The notes: generated by a model not told the origin, from the letters alone. A stretch of 64,000 nt of DNA from Gammaproteobacteria bacterium RIFOXYD12_FULL_61_37 (GCA_001801995.1 MGZB01000002.1:1-64000); one strand, 5' to 3'; counted from the first letter of the stretch, positions 27,488-36,823 are shown. Numbers and translations: made by a program.

Positions 27488-27997
27488 TCAGGTCTTCAGC
27501 CTCAAGCCAATCTTCCCGAAAAACTCCTCGCGCAACCGGGGGTCCCTCAGTTCTTCTTCATCCACCAGCGGCAGATGGGGGAGATGGGCGGCGATGAAGG
27601 CTGCGTAGATGCCGGTGCCTTCCCGGCTATAGCGTTCGCCGTCTGCGAAGAGCTTTACCCCCCGGAGCCCGCAACTGGGTGACCTGCTCTTCAGGATATA
27701 GCCGCTGACGTTTCCCAATTGGGGCAGCATTTCCAGGGCATAGGCCCGGAGTCGGCCGGTGACATCCAGGCTGGGGTCGGCGATGCCCTGGGCGCGAGGC
27801 CGGTCCGGCGGCCCGGCCAGCCGGATCGGGGGCCTTGGCGTCCCCAGTCCTATGCCTTCTTCAGGGCAGATGGGCAGGAAATCGGCCACCTTGCCCAAGA
27901 CCTCGACGATCCAGGGTTCATATTTGTCGCCGCCGTCATAACGGACGCTATAACCCAGCAGGCAGGCACTGACGGCCAGCAGGGGCCTGGATTTCAT
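27488..27997 (-). CDS. DUF523 family protein
   Basis: A 169-aa protein with the family's conserved Cys positions: VSACLLGYSVRYDG near the N-terminus, ICPEEGIGLGTPRPP and SRSPSCGLRGV. The pattern of Cys in glycine-rich turns suggests a metal or cofactor site, but no activity has been settled. Its start overlaps the stop of the upstream 65-aa gene by 4 nt, so the two form an operon. It is convergent with the photolyase gene, leaving only 11 bp. Confidence 0.85.
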   Translation of the reverse strand: MKSRPLLAVSACLLGYSVRYDGGDKYEPWIVEVLGKVADFLPICPEEGIGLGTPRPPIRLAGPPDRPRAQGIADPSLDVTGRLRAYALEMLPQLGNVSGYILKSRSPSCGLRGVKLFADGERYSREGTGIYAAFIAAHLPHLPLVDEEELRDPRLREEFFGKIGLRLKT

Positions 27998-28191
27998 GTC
28001 CTTTCGGTCAGTCCAAAGGATTCCCGGAGCGAAAGGAAATGGCGTGAAAAGAGGTCATAGGCGACTTCCAGGGCAAAGGGATAGGCGTCGAAGACCTTGG
28101 TGCGCTCGATCTCGTGTCTCAAGTCGTTATCTTCCCGGCAAGCCTCTTCAACCATAACCCCGAAGCTTTGCATGGTGGGTATGCTGTTCAT
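27994..28191 (-). CDS. Hypothetical protein, 65 aa, coupled to the DUF523 gene
   Basis: Short acidic/helical protein (EEACREDNDLRHEIERTKVFDAYPFALEVAYDLFSRHF). The stop overlaps the DUF523 start as ATGA, good evidence that it is translated. I do not recognise the family. Confidence 0.6.
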   Translation of the reverse strand: MNSIPTMQSFGVMVEEACREDNDLRHEIERTKVFDAYPFALEVAYDLFSRHFLSLRESFGLTERT

Positions 28192-28365
28192 GGCGTTACT
28201 CCTCGCATTGGGTCGTTTGATCTACTGGGATTTCGTCGGTCCCGCTTGATGCGGCCCGGATAAATCATAATGTACGACATTAACTCTAGCTCTCAATAAG
28301 ATGAAAATAAAGAATAATATTTAACTTTAATTGTGCGTGGTTTTACCATCTGCATGGCAGGCCCA

Positions 28366-28394
28366 ATAAAAAACCCGGCTGCGTAGTCGGGTTC
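28366..28394 (-). terminator. Intrinsic terminator of the cytochrome c peroxidase gene
   Basis: On the minus strand AACCCG pairs with CGGGTT across a 10-nt loop, followed by a run of six T in total. It lies 23 bp after the peroxidase stop. Confidence 0.75.
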
Positions 28395-28416
28395 AATGCG
28401 GAGGCAAGGGAGGGAT

Positions 28417-29415
28417 CTATTTTTCGAACGGGGTCGGGCGCGGGGTCTTGTCGGTGGAGGGCGGCATGACCGGCATCTGAAACGCGGGCTGATCGCCGGT
28501 CAGGCTCTTCAGGAAGGCCACGATCTGGACGTTTTCCGGTTCGCTGAACTTCTTGCCCAGTTGCAGGCGGCCCATGACGTCCACCGCCTCGGCCAGGGTT
28601 TCGGCCTCGCCGTCGTGGAAGTAGGGGTAGGTCATCTCCACGTTACGCAGGGTCGGGACCTTGAATTTGAAGCGGTCCGCGTCCTTCCCGGTCACGGCGA
28701 CCAGGCCTTCGGCGGGGCTCTTGGCCTGGTAGGGTTCGATCACGCCCATCTTCTGGAAGGAGTTGCCGCCCACGGCCGGGCCGTTGTGGCAACCGGTGCA
28801 GCCGCTGTCCTTGAACAGTTTGTAACCGGCCTGCTCATCGGCAGTCAGGGCGGCTTTGTCGCCCTTCAGCCATCGGTCGAAACGGGAGTTGGGGGTGACC
28901 AGGGTCTTTTCGAATTCGGCGATGGCGCTGGTGATCTTGTCCACATCGACGCCTTCCTTGCCGAAGACCTTGTTGAATTCATCCACATAGGCAGGGATGG
29001 ATTCCAGTACCTCGACAGCCAGCTTGTGGGTGAAGGCCATTTCGCCGGGGTTGGCGATGGGGCCGCCGGCCTGGGCCTTGAGGTCCTTGGCGCGGCCGTC
29101 CCAGAACTGGGCCAGATTCATGCTGGAGTTGAGCACGGTGGGGGCGTTGATGGGGCCTTGCTGCCAGTGGTCGCCGATGGAGGTCTTGAGGTTGTCGGTG
29201 CCGCCCATGCTCAGGTTGTGGCAGGAGTTGCAGGAGATGAAGCCGGATTTGGAAAGACGGGGATCGAAGTAGAGCTTCTTGCCCAGTTCGGCCATGGCGC
29301 CGTTGATCTCCTTGGCAGGTTCGATGGGCTGGATGGGTTCATTGGCCCATGCGGAAGATGCCAGAGTGGTGATCGCCAGGGCAATGCCCAGGGCCAGGGG
29401 GGATTTCTTTAGCAT
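28417..29415 (-). CDS. ccpA: Di-heme cytochrome c peroxidase
   Basis: Periplasmic enzyme reducing hydrogen peroxide to water with electrons from cytochrome c. The 332-aa precursor has a signal peptide (about residues 1-24, ending SAWA) and two heme c attachment sites, CNSCH (about 60) and CTGCH (about 205). The sequence between them, with MxxAF-type and GGNSFQKMG segments, fits the CcpA/MauG family. Upstream at 29522-29536 is a 7-1-7 palindrome that suits a PerR/Irr-type repressor, and just such a gene lies 190 bp upstream on the same strand. Confidence 0.92.
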   Translation of the reverse strand: MLKKSPLALGIALAITTLASSAWANEPIQPIEPAKEINGAMAELGKKLYFDPRLSKSGFISCNSCHNLSMGGTDNLKTSIGDHWQQGPINAPTVLNSSMNLAQFWDGRAKDLKAQAGGPIANPGEMAFTHKLAVEVLESIPAYVDEFNKVFGKEGVDVDKITSAIAEFEKTLVTPNSRFDRWLKGDKAALTADEQAGYKLFKDSGCTGCHNGPAVGGNSFQKMGVIEPYQAKSPAEGLVAVTGKDADRFKFKVPTLRNVEMTYPYFHDGEAETLAEAVDVMGRLQLGKKFSEPENVQIVAFLKSLTGDQPAFQMPVMPPSTDKTPRPTPFEK

Positions 29416-29521
29416 GCCAGTTCCTCGCAGAGTTACAGGTTTTTGAGTCGATGCCGTTGTTTGTTGCTTTTTTGATCAAGGGCGCGTCGTGCCGAATACC
29501 ACATCTCCCGTGCGTGAATAT

Positions 29522-29536
29522 TTAGACTAAGTCCAA
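29522..29536. promoter_or_regulatory. Candidate PerR/Fur-family operator upstream of the peroxidase gene
   Basis: TTAGACT-A-AGTCCAA is a 7-1-7 inverted repeat with one mismatch, the layout of PerR boxes. It is 107 bp upstream of the peroxidase start and 70 bp downstream of the Fur-family gene. Confidence 0.45.
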
Positions 29537-29605
29537 TTCAAGGGCAATCAGGAAAAGCGCCCGAAACTGACCAGGATCAGGAAAAGCTAAATAGAGAGGG
29601 AAGGG

Positions 29606-30043
29606 TTAATCCGCGCGAGTCGCGGCGGGGGTGTTCCTCAGGCGCACGACCACGTCCACGCTGTGCAGCTCGGTGCCGGGCGGAAAGCTCTCCGGCGCGG
29701 GAGCCGGGTGCAGCTCGGATTCGATATCCGACAGGGTGCCGGTATCGATATTGAAAAAGTGGTGGTGGGGACTGGTGTTGGAGTCGTAAAAGATCCTGGC
29801 CGGATCGGCCACGATTTCGCGTATCAGGCCCTTGCGGGAGAAGAGGGCCAGGGTGTTGTAGATGGTGGCCTTGGAGACATTGTCCGAGCGCCGGACCCGG
29901 TCATAAATCTCGTCGGCCGTCAGGTGTTGATACCTTTCGAGAAGCACACGCGCCACAGCCACCCGCTGGGGGGTCGGGTAGATCCCCTGGGCCTCCAGCC
30001 GGGTGTTGTAATCGGTCCGCAAGGTTTCTTCTCTCTCATTCAT
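29606..30043 (-). CDS. Fur-family regulator, PerR/Irr-like
   Basis: A 145-aa regulator with the Fur winged helix (TPQRVAVARVLLERYQHLTADEIYDRV and VSKATIYNTLALFSRKGLI) and a His-rich metal site, SPHHHFFNID. The structural zinc CxxC motifs found in many Fur and PerR proteins are absent; no Cys at all is visible in the C-terminal half, which is a trait of Irr-like members. Adjacent to the cytochrome c peroxidase gene, so peroxide control of that gene is the natural proposal. An AT-rich region with TTGA/TCAA symmetry just upstream of its start may serve autoregulation. Confidence 0.85.
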   Translation of the reverse strand: MNEREETLRTDYNTRLEAQGIYPTPQRVAVARVLLERYQHLTADEIYDRVRRSDNVSKATIYNTLALFSRKGLIREIVADPARIFYDSNTSPHHHFFNIDTGTLSDIESELHPAPAPESFPPGTELHSVDVVVRLRNTPAATRAD

Positions 30044-30180
30044 GGGGAAATTATAAATTGAAAGAAATCAATTGCAAAATAACCCACTGTGCAAGGAGGT
30101 TGTGGCTATAGCCGCCTTGGCCGGAAAATCCGCGCGATACCCTGGTGGGATGGGTGGAAATGGGCGCACGCCTAAAACGA

Positions 30181-30212
30181 CAAAGGCTTAACTATTTCTA
30201 GTTAAGCCTTTG
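30181..30212 (-). terminator. Terminator of tRNA-Asn
   Basis: A perfect 13-bp inverted repeat (30181-30193 with 30200-30212) with a 6-nt loop, followed on the minus strand by TCGTTTT. It begins 7 bp after the tRNA 3' end. Confidence 0.8.
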
Positions 30213-30219
30213 TTTTGCT

Positions 30220-30295
30220 TGGCTCCCCGGGACGGGCTCGAACCGCCGACCTAGTGATTAACAGTCACCCGCTCTACCGACTGAGCTACCAGGGA
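30220..30295 (-). tRNA. tRNA-Asn (GTT)
   Basis: Full 76-nt cloverleaf on the minus strand: acceptor TCCCTGG/CCGGGGA, D arm GCTC/GAGC, anticodon stem GGTGA/TCACT with loop CTGTTAA (anticodon GTT), T arm around TTCGAGC, and encoded CCA end. Confidence 0.97.
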
Positions 30296-30333
30296 ATAAA
30301 GAAGCCGGTATTTTACTGAAATGCCCCTCTCTG

Positions 30334-31521
30334 TCAACCAGCTAAAGCTGTTTCCAGTCTGTCCATGGCGTTTTTGAGGTTATCCATGCTGGTGGCGATG
30401 GAGATACGTACATGGCCGGAAAGCCCGAAGGCAGTGCCAGGAACCAGCGCCACACCGGCCTTTTCGATCAGATATTCCGACAGGGCGACATCGTCCTTGA
30501 TCTCAGGAAGGGTCTCGATCGCCCCCTGGACGCTGGGGAAACAGTAGAAGGTGCCGTCGGAGGGCAGGCAATGGATGCCGGGGATCTTGTTCAGGCGATC
30601 CACCACGTAGTCGTGCCGTTCTTTGAAATGGACGAGCATCTCGGCGATGCAGTCCTGCGGGCCTTCCAGCGCGGCCTGTGCCGCCACCTGAGAGATGGAG
30701 GCGGGGTTGGAGGTGCTCTGGGACTGGATCTTCTTCATCGCCTTGATGACTTCCGCAGGTCCTGCCGCGTAGCCGATGCGCCAGCCGGTCATCGAGTAGG
30801 CCTTGGAGACGCCGTTCAGGACCAGGGTACGGTTTTTCAGATCGGGGCAGACGTTGAGGATGTTGACGAAAGGCTTGCCGTCCCAGCGGATGTGTTCGTA
30901 CATGTCGTCGGTGGCGATGACGACGCGCGGGTGTTCGCGCAGCACCTCGCCCAGGGCCGCCAGCTCCTCGGCCGTGTAAGACATGCCGGTGGGGTTGGAG
31001 GGGCTGTTGATGACGAAGAGCCGGGTCTTGTCGGTGATGATCCGGCCCAGTTGGGCTGGTGCGATCTTGAAGTTCTGGGCCGCGCCGGCCTGGGCGAAGA
31101 TGGGAACACCGTCCGCCAGAATGGCCATGTCCGGATAGGAGACCCAATAGGGCGCGGGGATGATGACTTCGTCGCCTGCATTGAGCAGGGCCTGGGCCAG
31201 GTTGTAGAAGCTTTGCTTGCCGCCGCAGGAAACGAGTATCTGGTCTGGCGCGTAATCGAAGCCATTGTCGCGGCGGAATTTTTCGATGATCGCCTTTTTC
31301 AGGCCGGCCGTGCCGTCCACCGCCGTGTACTTGGTGAAGCCGTCGCGGATGGCCTTGATGGCGGCCTCCTTGATGTGCTCCGGGGTATCGAAGTCAGGTT
31401 CGCCCGCGCCGAGGCCGATCACGTCGCGACCGGCGGCGCGCATCTCGGCAGCCCTGGCGGTGACGGCAAGGGTGGGAGAGGGTTTGACGGCTTGCACGCG
31501 CTGGGAAAGCTTGATGCTCAT
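30334..31521 (-). CDS. aspC: Aspartate aminotransferase (class I PLP enzyme)
   Basis: Transfers the amino group between aspartate/glutamate and 2-oxo acids using PLP. The 395-aa protein has the family landmarks: GAGEPDFDTP, the NSPSNPTG turn, the PLP-lysine block GVSKAYSMTGWRIGYA and the C-terminal substrate Arg in HVRISIA. It belongs to the type that includes Thermus and Rhizobium aspartate aminotransferases rather than E. coli AspC. ATG 31521 (MSIKLSQRV) is preferred over an in-frame ATG at 31620 because the family starts here. It is divergent from uvrB. Confidence 0.9.
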   Translation of the reverse strand: MSIKLSQRVQAVKPSPTLAVTARAAEMRAAGRDVIGLGAGEPDFDTPEHIKEAAIKAIRDGFTKYTAVDGTAGLKKAIIEKFRRDNGFDYAPDQILVSCGGKQSFYNLAQALLNAGDEVIIPAPYWVSYPDMAILADGVPIFAQAGAAQNFKIAPAQLGRIITDKTRLFVINSPSNPTGMSYTAEELAALGEVLREHPRVVIATDDMYEHIRWDGKPFVNILNVCPDLKNRTLVLNGVSKAYSMTGWRIGYAAGPAEVIKAMKKIQSQSTSNPASISQVAAQAALEGPQDCIAEMLVHFKERHDYVVDRLNKIPGIHCLPSDGTFYCFPSVQGAIETLPEIKDDVALSEYLIEKAGVALVPGTAFGLSGHVRISIATSMDNLKNAMDRLETALAG

Positions 31522-31645
31522 TGGGGATCTAGTCTTCTCGTGGTTGTTAGGGTTTTGTTGAGACAGGGTCCGCTCTGGAAAATTCCATTTCGCGAATTTG
31601 GTTCGGCGATAATATCCCAAGCCTTGCCGGAGCTGTATCAGAATT

Positions 31646-33652
31646 ATGCGTAAATTGTTTCAGTTGAATGCCCCTTACAAACCTTCGGGAGATCAGCCGG
31701 AGGCCATACGCCGCCTGGTTGCGGGGCTTGGGGATGGCGAGGCCGGCATGACCCTGTTGGGTGTGACCGGTTCGGGCAAAACCTTCACCATTGCCAGTGT
31801 GATCCAGGAGGTTCAGCGGCCGACCCTGATCATGGCCCACAACAAGACCTTGGCCGCCCAATTGTATGGGGAGTTCAAGGAATTTTTCCCCGAAAACGCG
31901 GTGGAATATTTCGTCTCTTATTACGACTACTACCAGCCGGAGGCCTATGTCCCCTCGTCGGACACCTTCATTGAGAAGGACGCCTCCATCAACGAGCATG
32001 TGGAGCAAATGCGCCTCTCCGCCACCAAGGCCCTGCTGGAACGGTCCGACAGCATCATCGTCGCCACCGTCTCCGCCATCTACGGTCTGGGCGACCCCCG
32101 TTCCTACCTGGGCATGGTGCTGCACCTGTCGCGGGGCGACCGCATCGATCAGCGGGCCATGCTGCGCCGCCTGGCCGAGCTGCAATACACCCGCAACGAG
32201 GTGGAGCTGCACCGGGGTACCTACCGGGTTAGAGGGGATCTGATCGACATCTACCCGGCCGAGTCGGACAGCGAGGCGGTGCGGGTGGAGCTGTTCGACG
32301 ACGAGATCGAAGGCATTGCCCTGTTCGATCCCCTCACCGGCGAGATCCTGCGCAAGGTCCCGCGCTACACCGTCTATCCCAAGTCCCACTATGTCACCCC
32401 TCGCGAGACCATCCTCGGTGCCATCGATCCCATCAAGGCCGAACTGAAGGAACGGCTGGAACAGCTCCATGGCCTCAACAAACTGGTGGAGGAGCAGCGG
32501 CTGGAGCAACGTGTCCGCTTCGACATCGAGATGATGCTGGAGCTGGGGTATTGCTCGGGGATCGAGAACTACTCCCGCTACCTCTCCGGCCGGGCGCCCG
32601 GCGAGCCGCCGCCCACCCTGTTCGACTACCTGCCTGCCGATTCCCTGCTGGTGGTGGACGAAAGCCACGTCACCATCCCCCAGATCGGCGGCATGTACCG
32701 GGGCGACCGTTCGCGCAAGGAGACCCTGGTGGAATATGGCTTCCGCCTCCCCTCGGCCCTGGACAACCGCCCCATGCGCTTCGAGGAGTTCGAACTGTGC
32801 GCCCCCCAGACCATCTACGTCTCCGCCACCCCCCGCGATTACGAGCTGCAACACTCCGGCGCCGTCGTCGAGCAAGTGGTCCGCCCCACCGGCCTGGTGG
32901 ACCCGGCGGTCGAGGTGCGCCCTGCCACCTCCCAGGTGGATGATCTGCTATCGGAGATCCACCGCTGCGTCGAGCGCCAGGAGCGGGTGTTGGTGACCAC
33001 ACTTACCAAGCGCATGGCCGAAGACCTGACCGATTACCTCATGGAGCACGACATCCGCGTGCGCTACCTCCACTCCGACATCGAGACCGTGGAGCGGGTC
33101 GAGATCATCCGCGACCTGCGCCTGGGCGTGTTCGATGTGCTGGTGGGCATCAACCTGTTGCGCGAGGGGCTGGATATGCCCGAAGTCGCCCTGGTCGCCA
33201 TCCTCGACGCCGACAAGGAAGGCTTCTTGCGATCCGAATCTTCATTGATACAGACCATCGGCCGCGCCGCCCGCAACCTCAACGGCCGCGCCATCCTCTA
33301 CGCCGACAAAATCACCGGCTCCATGCGCCGCGCCATGGACGAGACCGAGCGCCGCCGCGCCAGGCAAGTGACCCATAACGAGACCCATGGCATCACGCCC
33401 AAGACGATAAAAAAGAACGTGGCCGACATTATGGAAGGCGCCTACCCCGGCGGCCCCGTCTCGGCAAAGCGCTACGCCAAAGTGGCCGAAGAGGTGGGTG
33501 AATACGCCGCGTTGTCACCCGCGCAGATGGCCAAGAAGGTCAAGGCGTTGGAGGAGAAGATGTATCAACGCGCCCGTAACTTGGAGTTTGAGGAGGCCGC
33601 CAAGGTCAGGGATCAGATCCGCAAGTTGCAGGTAAAGGGCTTGTTGGCCTAG
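31646..33652 (+). CDS. uvrB: Excinuclease ABC subunit B
   Basis: DNA-damage-loading helicase-like subunit of nucleotide excision repair; works with UvrA and UvrC. At 668 aa it is full length: Walker [11 protein letters not shown] (about 39-48), the beta-hairpin region with [12 protein letters not shown], helicase motifs including [18 protein letters not shown] near 540, and the C-terminal UVR motif ([24 protein letters not shown]) that contacts UvrC. I looked for a LexA box in the 124-bp gap to aspC and saw no good match. Confidence 0.97.
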   Translation: MRKLFQLNAPYKPSGDQPEAIRRLVAGLGDGEAGMTLLGVTGSGKTFTIASVIQEVQRPTLIMAHNKTLAAQLYGEFKEFFPENAVEYFVSYYDYYQPEAYVPSSDTFIEKDASINEHVEQMRLSATKALLERSDSIIVATVSAIYGLGDPRSYLGMVLHLSRGDRIDQRAMLRRLAELQYTRNEVELHRGTYRVRGDLIDIYPAESDSEAVRVELFDDEIEGIALFDPLTGEILRKVPRYTVYPKSHYVTPRETILGAIDPIKAELKERLEQLHGLNKLVEEQRLEQRVRFDIEMMLELGYCSGIENYSRYLSGRAPGEPPPTLFDYLPADSLLVVDESHVTIPQIGGMYRGDRSRKETLVEYGFRLPSALDNRPMRFEEFELCAPQTIYVSATPRDYELQHSGAVVEQVVRPTGLVDPAVEVRPATSQVDDLLSEIHRCVERQERVLVTTLTKRMAEDLTDYLMEHDIRVRYLHSDIETVERVEIIRDLRLGVFDVLVGINLLREGLDMPEVALVAILDADKEGFLRSESSLIQTIGRAARNLNGRAILYADKITGSMRRAMDETERRRARQVTHNETHGITPKTIKKNVADIMEGAYPGGPVSAKRYAKVAEEVGEYAALSPAQMAKKVKALEEKMYQRARNLEFEEAAKVRDQIRKLQVKGLLA

Positions 33653-33870
33653 GTTGCTCGTCGCAATGAGGGTGCTCCACGTAAGATAATGGGCTGGCTG
33701 ATAGGCATGACCGGTGAACCCATTGCAGGCGCCGGTATTTTGACGAGGGGATGTGGCAATAGAGACTCGCTTGTGTACTGATCTGTTAGTTCGTGATTGT
33801 TGTCTTGGTTTTGCATGATTGTGCATTTTTAGCGGACGGCATGTTAATAGGCCGGATGAATCATCTTGAT

Positions 33871-33882
33871 CTTGTATACAAG
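33871..33882. promoter_or_regulatory. Perfect 12-bp palindrome CTTGTATACAAG, candidate operator
   Basis: Lies 58 bp upstream of the 33941 gene and overlaps a possible promoter (TTGTAT, 16-nt spacer, TATTCT). TTGTATACAA-type palindromes are common operators of GntR-family regulators, but no such regulator is in the window. Confidence 0.4.
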
Positions 33883-33940
33883 GTTAAACATGCTATTCTA
33901 TGCATCGAACCTTGTTCCCTGTTTAGCGAGTGAAAGCAAA

Positions 33941-34378
33941 ATGACCGATTTCGAAAGCTTGAGTTCGGATGAGCTCTTTGAACTGGCCAAAAAACGTAAA
34001 GAAGAGGAAAAGGCTAGGAAGCAAGCCGAAGTAAAGCTCAAGATTGACGAGCTGAGGGCCAAGCGCCGCGAAGTTACTTCCCACTACAACAAGGAAGTAA
34101 GCGCGCTGGACGCGGAGATCAAGAAGCTTGGCGGACCGAACCGTAAACCGGCTGCTGCTCCGGCGTCCGGCGCCGTTGCCCGCACCCCTGGCGTATCGGC
34201 CAAGATAGTGGAAATCGTAAAAGCGAGGGGGCAGGCCAGTACCAAGGAGATCAATGCTGATCTTATTGCCGCTGGCATAGAGCCCAAGAATCTCTCCCAA
34301 ACCATGGCCTATCTCAAGCGGAAGGGTGATCTGGTTTCCGTGGGTCACGGCACCTATTCCCCTGCTGCCGGGGGTTAA
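33941..34378 (+). CDS. Coiled-coil plus winged-helix-like protein
   Basis: A 145-aa protein. Residues 1-70 are highly charged and helical (DELFELAKKRKEEEKARKQAEVKL), a probable coiled coil resembling the oligomerisation part of H-NS-like proteins. A Pro/Ala linker follows (about 68-85), then a small C-terminal domain (about 88-140) with VSAKIVEIVKARGQASTKEI and AYLKRKGDLVSVGHGTY, which reads as a winged helix. A DNA-binding regulator or nucleoid protein is likely, but no family is recognised. ATG 33941 is chosen because the similarity to a compact protein begins there; an in-frame ATG at 33866 gives a 25-residue hydrophobic extension without a ribosome site. Confidence 0.65.
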   Translation: MTDFESLSSDELFELAKKRKEEEKARKQAEVKLKIDELRAKRREVTSHYNKEVSALDAEIKKLGGPNRKPAAAPASGAVARTPGVSAKIVEIVKARGQASTKEINADLIAAGIEPKNLSQTMAYLKRKGDLVSVGHGTYSPAAGG

Positions 34379-34908
34379 GTCAGTATTGTCGAATGACCGG
34401 CTCAGGCCGGTTGTCCGGTAATGAGAGGCGTCGAGGCTGACCGTTTGGGTCTCCTCGGCGCTCTTTCTATTATTCTGAGACGGAAGTTGGGGGATTGCTC
34501 CTTTCCTTTCGTGCTCTTTCTTTAACTACAGTCCCTGCTCGGTTCGAGCGGCGGGTGCATTGCCGGGTCATATGTTTCCGGTAGTCATGTGGTTCTGTTA
34601 CGCCATCCTCTCTGTACAACGTCTCTTGTTGGATTTGCGACAACCGCTCGCTTTGTGTGTCCGTAAGGGATGGATGCCCCGGTTGTATTAACGTGAAACG
34701 CGCATACTGATTTGTTTGCCTTCTCTCGGGGAGAGGCGGGCGTGGCGAGTATTATTTTCAGGCATGGCTTTGTTGTCATGCCCGGCAGAATGAGGGGATG
34801 CCTTTTCGGTGCGCGCACGAACAGAGTGCGCTGGAAGGCTAGGCGGGCTTGGGGATGGAGCTGTGCGATGAAGGTAAGGGCCATATCGGGTTCGGCCCTT
34901 GATTTGAT
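34379..34908. other. Gene-free region of 530 bp
   Basis: I see no gene. ACCGGC/GCCGGT near 34395-34410 may be the terminator of the preceding gene. AAGGGCC (34876-34882) and GGCCCTT (34894-34900) form a hairpin just beyond tRNA-Pro. Otherwise the sequence is less GC-rich than its surroundings and looks like decayed DNA. Confidence 0.5.
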
Positions 34909-34985
<77 letters not shown>

Positions 34986-35007
34986 AATGTGAAGATTTGC
35001 GTCCTGC

Positions 35008-35982
35008 TCAGTAAGTGCGGCTTACGGAGTAGTCCGCGAGCGACGCGAGCGCTTCGCGGTAGGGAGAGGCCGGGATCTTGTTTAGCGCTTGCTTCGCGAG
35101 CACGGCCTCTTCCTGCGCAAGCCGGGCAGTGTACGCGATTGCTCCGGTGGATTCAATAATCGTTAAGATCTCGCCGATCCGGTCCCGACCGCCCTCTTCG
35201 ATGGCTTGGCGAATGATGGCGCTCTGCGTCTCCGTGCCCCGTTGCATGGCGTGGATCAGCGGCAGGGTGGGTTTGCCCTCGGCCAGGTCGTCGCCCAGGT
35301 TTTTGCCCAGATCTTCGGCCTTGGCGGTGTAGTCGAGGGCGTCGTCGACCAGTTGGAAGGCGATACCCAGATGCAGGCCGTAATCGGCTATGGCCTCTTC
35401 CTGTTCCGGGCCGCTGCCGGCGATGATGGCGCCCAGGCGGCTGCCGGCCTCGAACAGGACGGCGGTTTTGCGCAGGATGACTTCGCGGTATTCCTGTTCG
35501 GTGGTGTCGGGGTTGTTGCAGTTGAGGAGCTGCAACACCTCGCCCTCGGCGATGCGATTGGTGGCGGTGGCCAGAATTTGCATGACGCGCATGTCGGCCA
35601 CGTCCACCATCATCTCGAAGGAGCGGGAATAGAGGAAATCACCGGTCAGCACACTGGAGGCGTTGCCCCAGACGGCGTTGGCGGTATCCTGGTTGCGGCG
35701 CTTGTCCGATACGTCGACCACGTCGTCGTGCAAGAGGGTGGCGGTGTGGATGAACTCGATGATGGCGGCCAGGTCCACATGCCGCTCGCCTTGATAGCCC
35801 ATGGCCCTTGCCGCCAGGAGGACAATCATGGGACGCAGTCGCTTGCCGCCGCTGTGTATGATATGGGCGCCTATCTGATTGATCAGCACCACATCGGAGC
35901 TGAGCCGTTTCAGGATCAATTCATTGACGGAACGCATATCCTTTGCGGCAAGGTCTCGGATTGCGGATATTTCCATCGTCAT
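35008..35982 (-). CDS. ispB: Octaprenyl diphosphate synthase
   Basis: Makes the C40-type polyprenyl diphosphate side chain of ubiquinone from farnesyl diphosphate and isopentenyl diphosphate. A 324-aa trans-prenyltransferase with the first Asp-rich motif LLHDDVVD and the second LVDDALD, GGKRLRP for substrate binding and ATLLHDD preceded by small residues at the chain-length-determining position. Divergent from rplU-rpmA-obgE, the same arrangement as in E. coli. Confidence 0.95.
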   Translation of the reverse strand: MTMEISAIRDLAAKDMRSVNELILKRLSSDVVLINQIGAHIIHSGGKRLRPMIVLLAARAMGYQGERHVDLAAIIEFIHTATLLHDDVVDVSDKRRNQDTANAVWGNASSVLTGDFLYSRSFEMMVDVADMRVMQILATATNRIAEGEVLQLLNCNNPDTTEQEYREVILRKTAVLFEAGSRLGAIIAGSGPEQEEAIADYGLHLGIAFQLVDDALDYTAKAEDLGKNLGDDLAEGKPTLPLIHAMQRGTETQSAIIRQAIEEGGRDRIGEILTIIESTGAIAYTARLAQEEAVLAKQALNKIPASPYREALASLADYSVSRTY

Positions 35983-36069
35983 CGGGTGTTATTGCTGTTT
36001 GAGGAAGCGGACATGCTAATGTCCCGGCTGGGGAAAATCCAGTATTTAGATCAACTAAGTGGATAGGGT

Positions 36070-36098
36070 TTGACCGCGCCGGTTTCCGCGGCTAGAAT
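36070..36098 (+). promoter_or_regulatory. Sigma-70 promoter of rplU-rpmA
   Basis: TTGACC (36070-36075), a 17-nt spacer, TAGAAT (36093-36098). It lies about 80 bp before the rplU start. Confidence 0.8.
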
Positions 36099-36138
36099 TC
36101 CGCCTCTTTCTCTTTATAGAGATGAATTGGTTTTTTCA

Positions 36139-36159
36139 CATTCCGCCCGAGGCGGAATG
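36139..36159 (+). promoter_or_regulatory. Hairpin in the rplU leader
   Basis: CATTCCGCC, loop CGA, GGCGGAATG: a perfect 9-bp stem, preceded by TTTTTT and ending 21 nt before the rplU ATG. It is not followed by a T tract, so it is more likely a leader element (for example for feedback control by a ribosomal protein) than a terminator. Confidence 0.45.
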
Positions 36160-36180
36160 GTTCATGTGGAGAACTTAGAC

Positions 36181-36492
36181 ATGTATGCCGTAATTCAGAC
36201 CGGTGGCAAGCAGTATCGCGTGGCCCAGGGTGACACCCTGCGTGTTGAAAAACTGGCCGCCGATGAAGGTGCCACCGTGGAGCTCGACAAGGTTCTCATG
36301 GTCGCCAACGGTGAGGACATCAAGATCGGCGCACCCTACGTCGCCGGTGGAAAGGTTACCGCCAAGGTCAAATCCCATGGCCGTGGCGACAAGGTCATGA
36401 TCATCAAGTTCAGGCGCCGCAAGCATTACATGAGACGCCAGGGCCACCGCCAGTGGTTCACCGAGCTTGAGATCACCGGTATCAACGGTTAA
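36181..36492 (+). CDS. rplU: 50S ribosomal protein L21
   Basis: 103 aa, the same length as E. coli L21. Begins [14 protein letters not shown], and the C-terminal [16 protein letters not shown] is the RNA-binding block. First gene of the rplU-rpmA unit, 17 bp before rpmA, behind a good sigma-70 promoter. Confidence 0.98.
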   Translation: MYAVIQTGGKQYRVAQGDTLRVEKLAADEGATVELDKVLMVANGEDIKIGAPYVAGGKVTAKVKSHGRGDKVMIIKFRRRKHYMRRQGHRQWFTELEITGING

Positions 36493-36509
36493 TTTTCGAG
36501 GAGTACAGA

Positions 36510-36770
36510 ATGGCTCACAAGAAAGCAGGCGGTAGCTCCCGTAACGGCCGCGATTCAGAATCCAAACGACTGGGCGTCAAGATCTTTGGTGGTCAGGTCA
36601 TCCAGGCCGGCAGCATCATCGTGCGTCAGCGTGGAACCCAGTACCACAACGGCGGGAATGTGGGCTGCGGGAAGGATCATACCCTGTTCGCCAAGGCCGA
36701 CGGCGTCGTCAGGTTTTTGACCAAAGGTCCCAAGCAGAGACGTTTCGTCGAGGTCGTTGCTGCCGAGTAA
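36510..36770 (+). CDS. rpmA: 50S ribosomal protein L27
   Basis: 86 aa, beginning [16 protein letters not shown], the Ala-His-Lys-Lys start that reaches toward the peptidyl-transferase centre. AGGAG precedes the ATG. A strong terminator follows at 36798, so obgE, which usually shares this operon, is transcriptionally separated here. Confidence 0.98.
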   Translation: MAHKKAGGSSRNGRDSESKRLGVKIFGGQVIQAGSIIVRQRGTQYHNGGNVGCGKDHTLFAKADGVVRFLTKGPKQRRFVEVVAAE

Positions 36771-36797
36771 GACGGTTCATCCAGCCCGGATAGTTAT

Positions 36798-36823
36798 AAG
36801 CCCCGCTAAAGGCGGGGCTTTTT
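36798..36823 (+). terminator. Intrinsic terminator of rplU-rpmA
   Basis: AAGCCCCGC, loop TAAAG, GCGGGGCTT followed by TTT; a perfect 9-bp stem. Confidence 0.9.

Noticed and set aside
31522-31645. LexA operator upstream of uvrB
   Set aside because: CTGTAT near 31635 lacks the matching ACAG half at the right distance.
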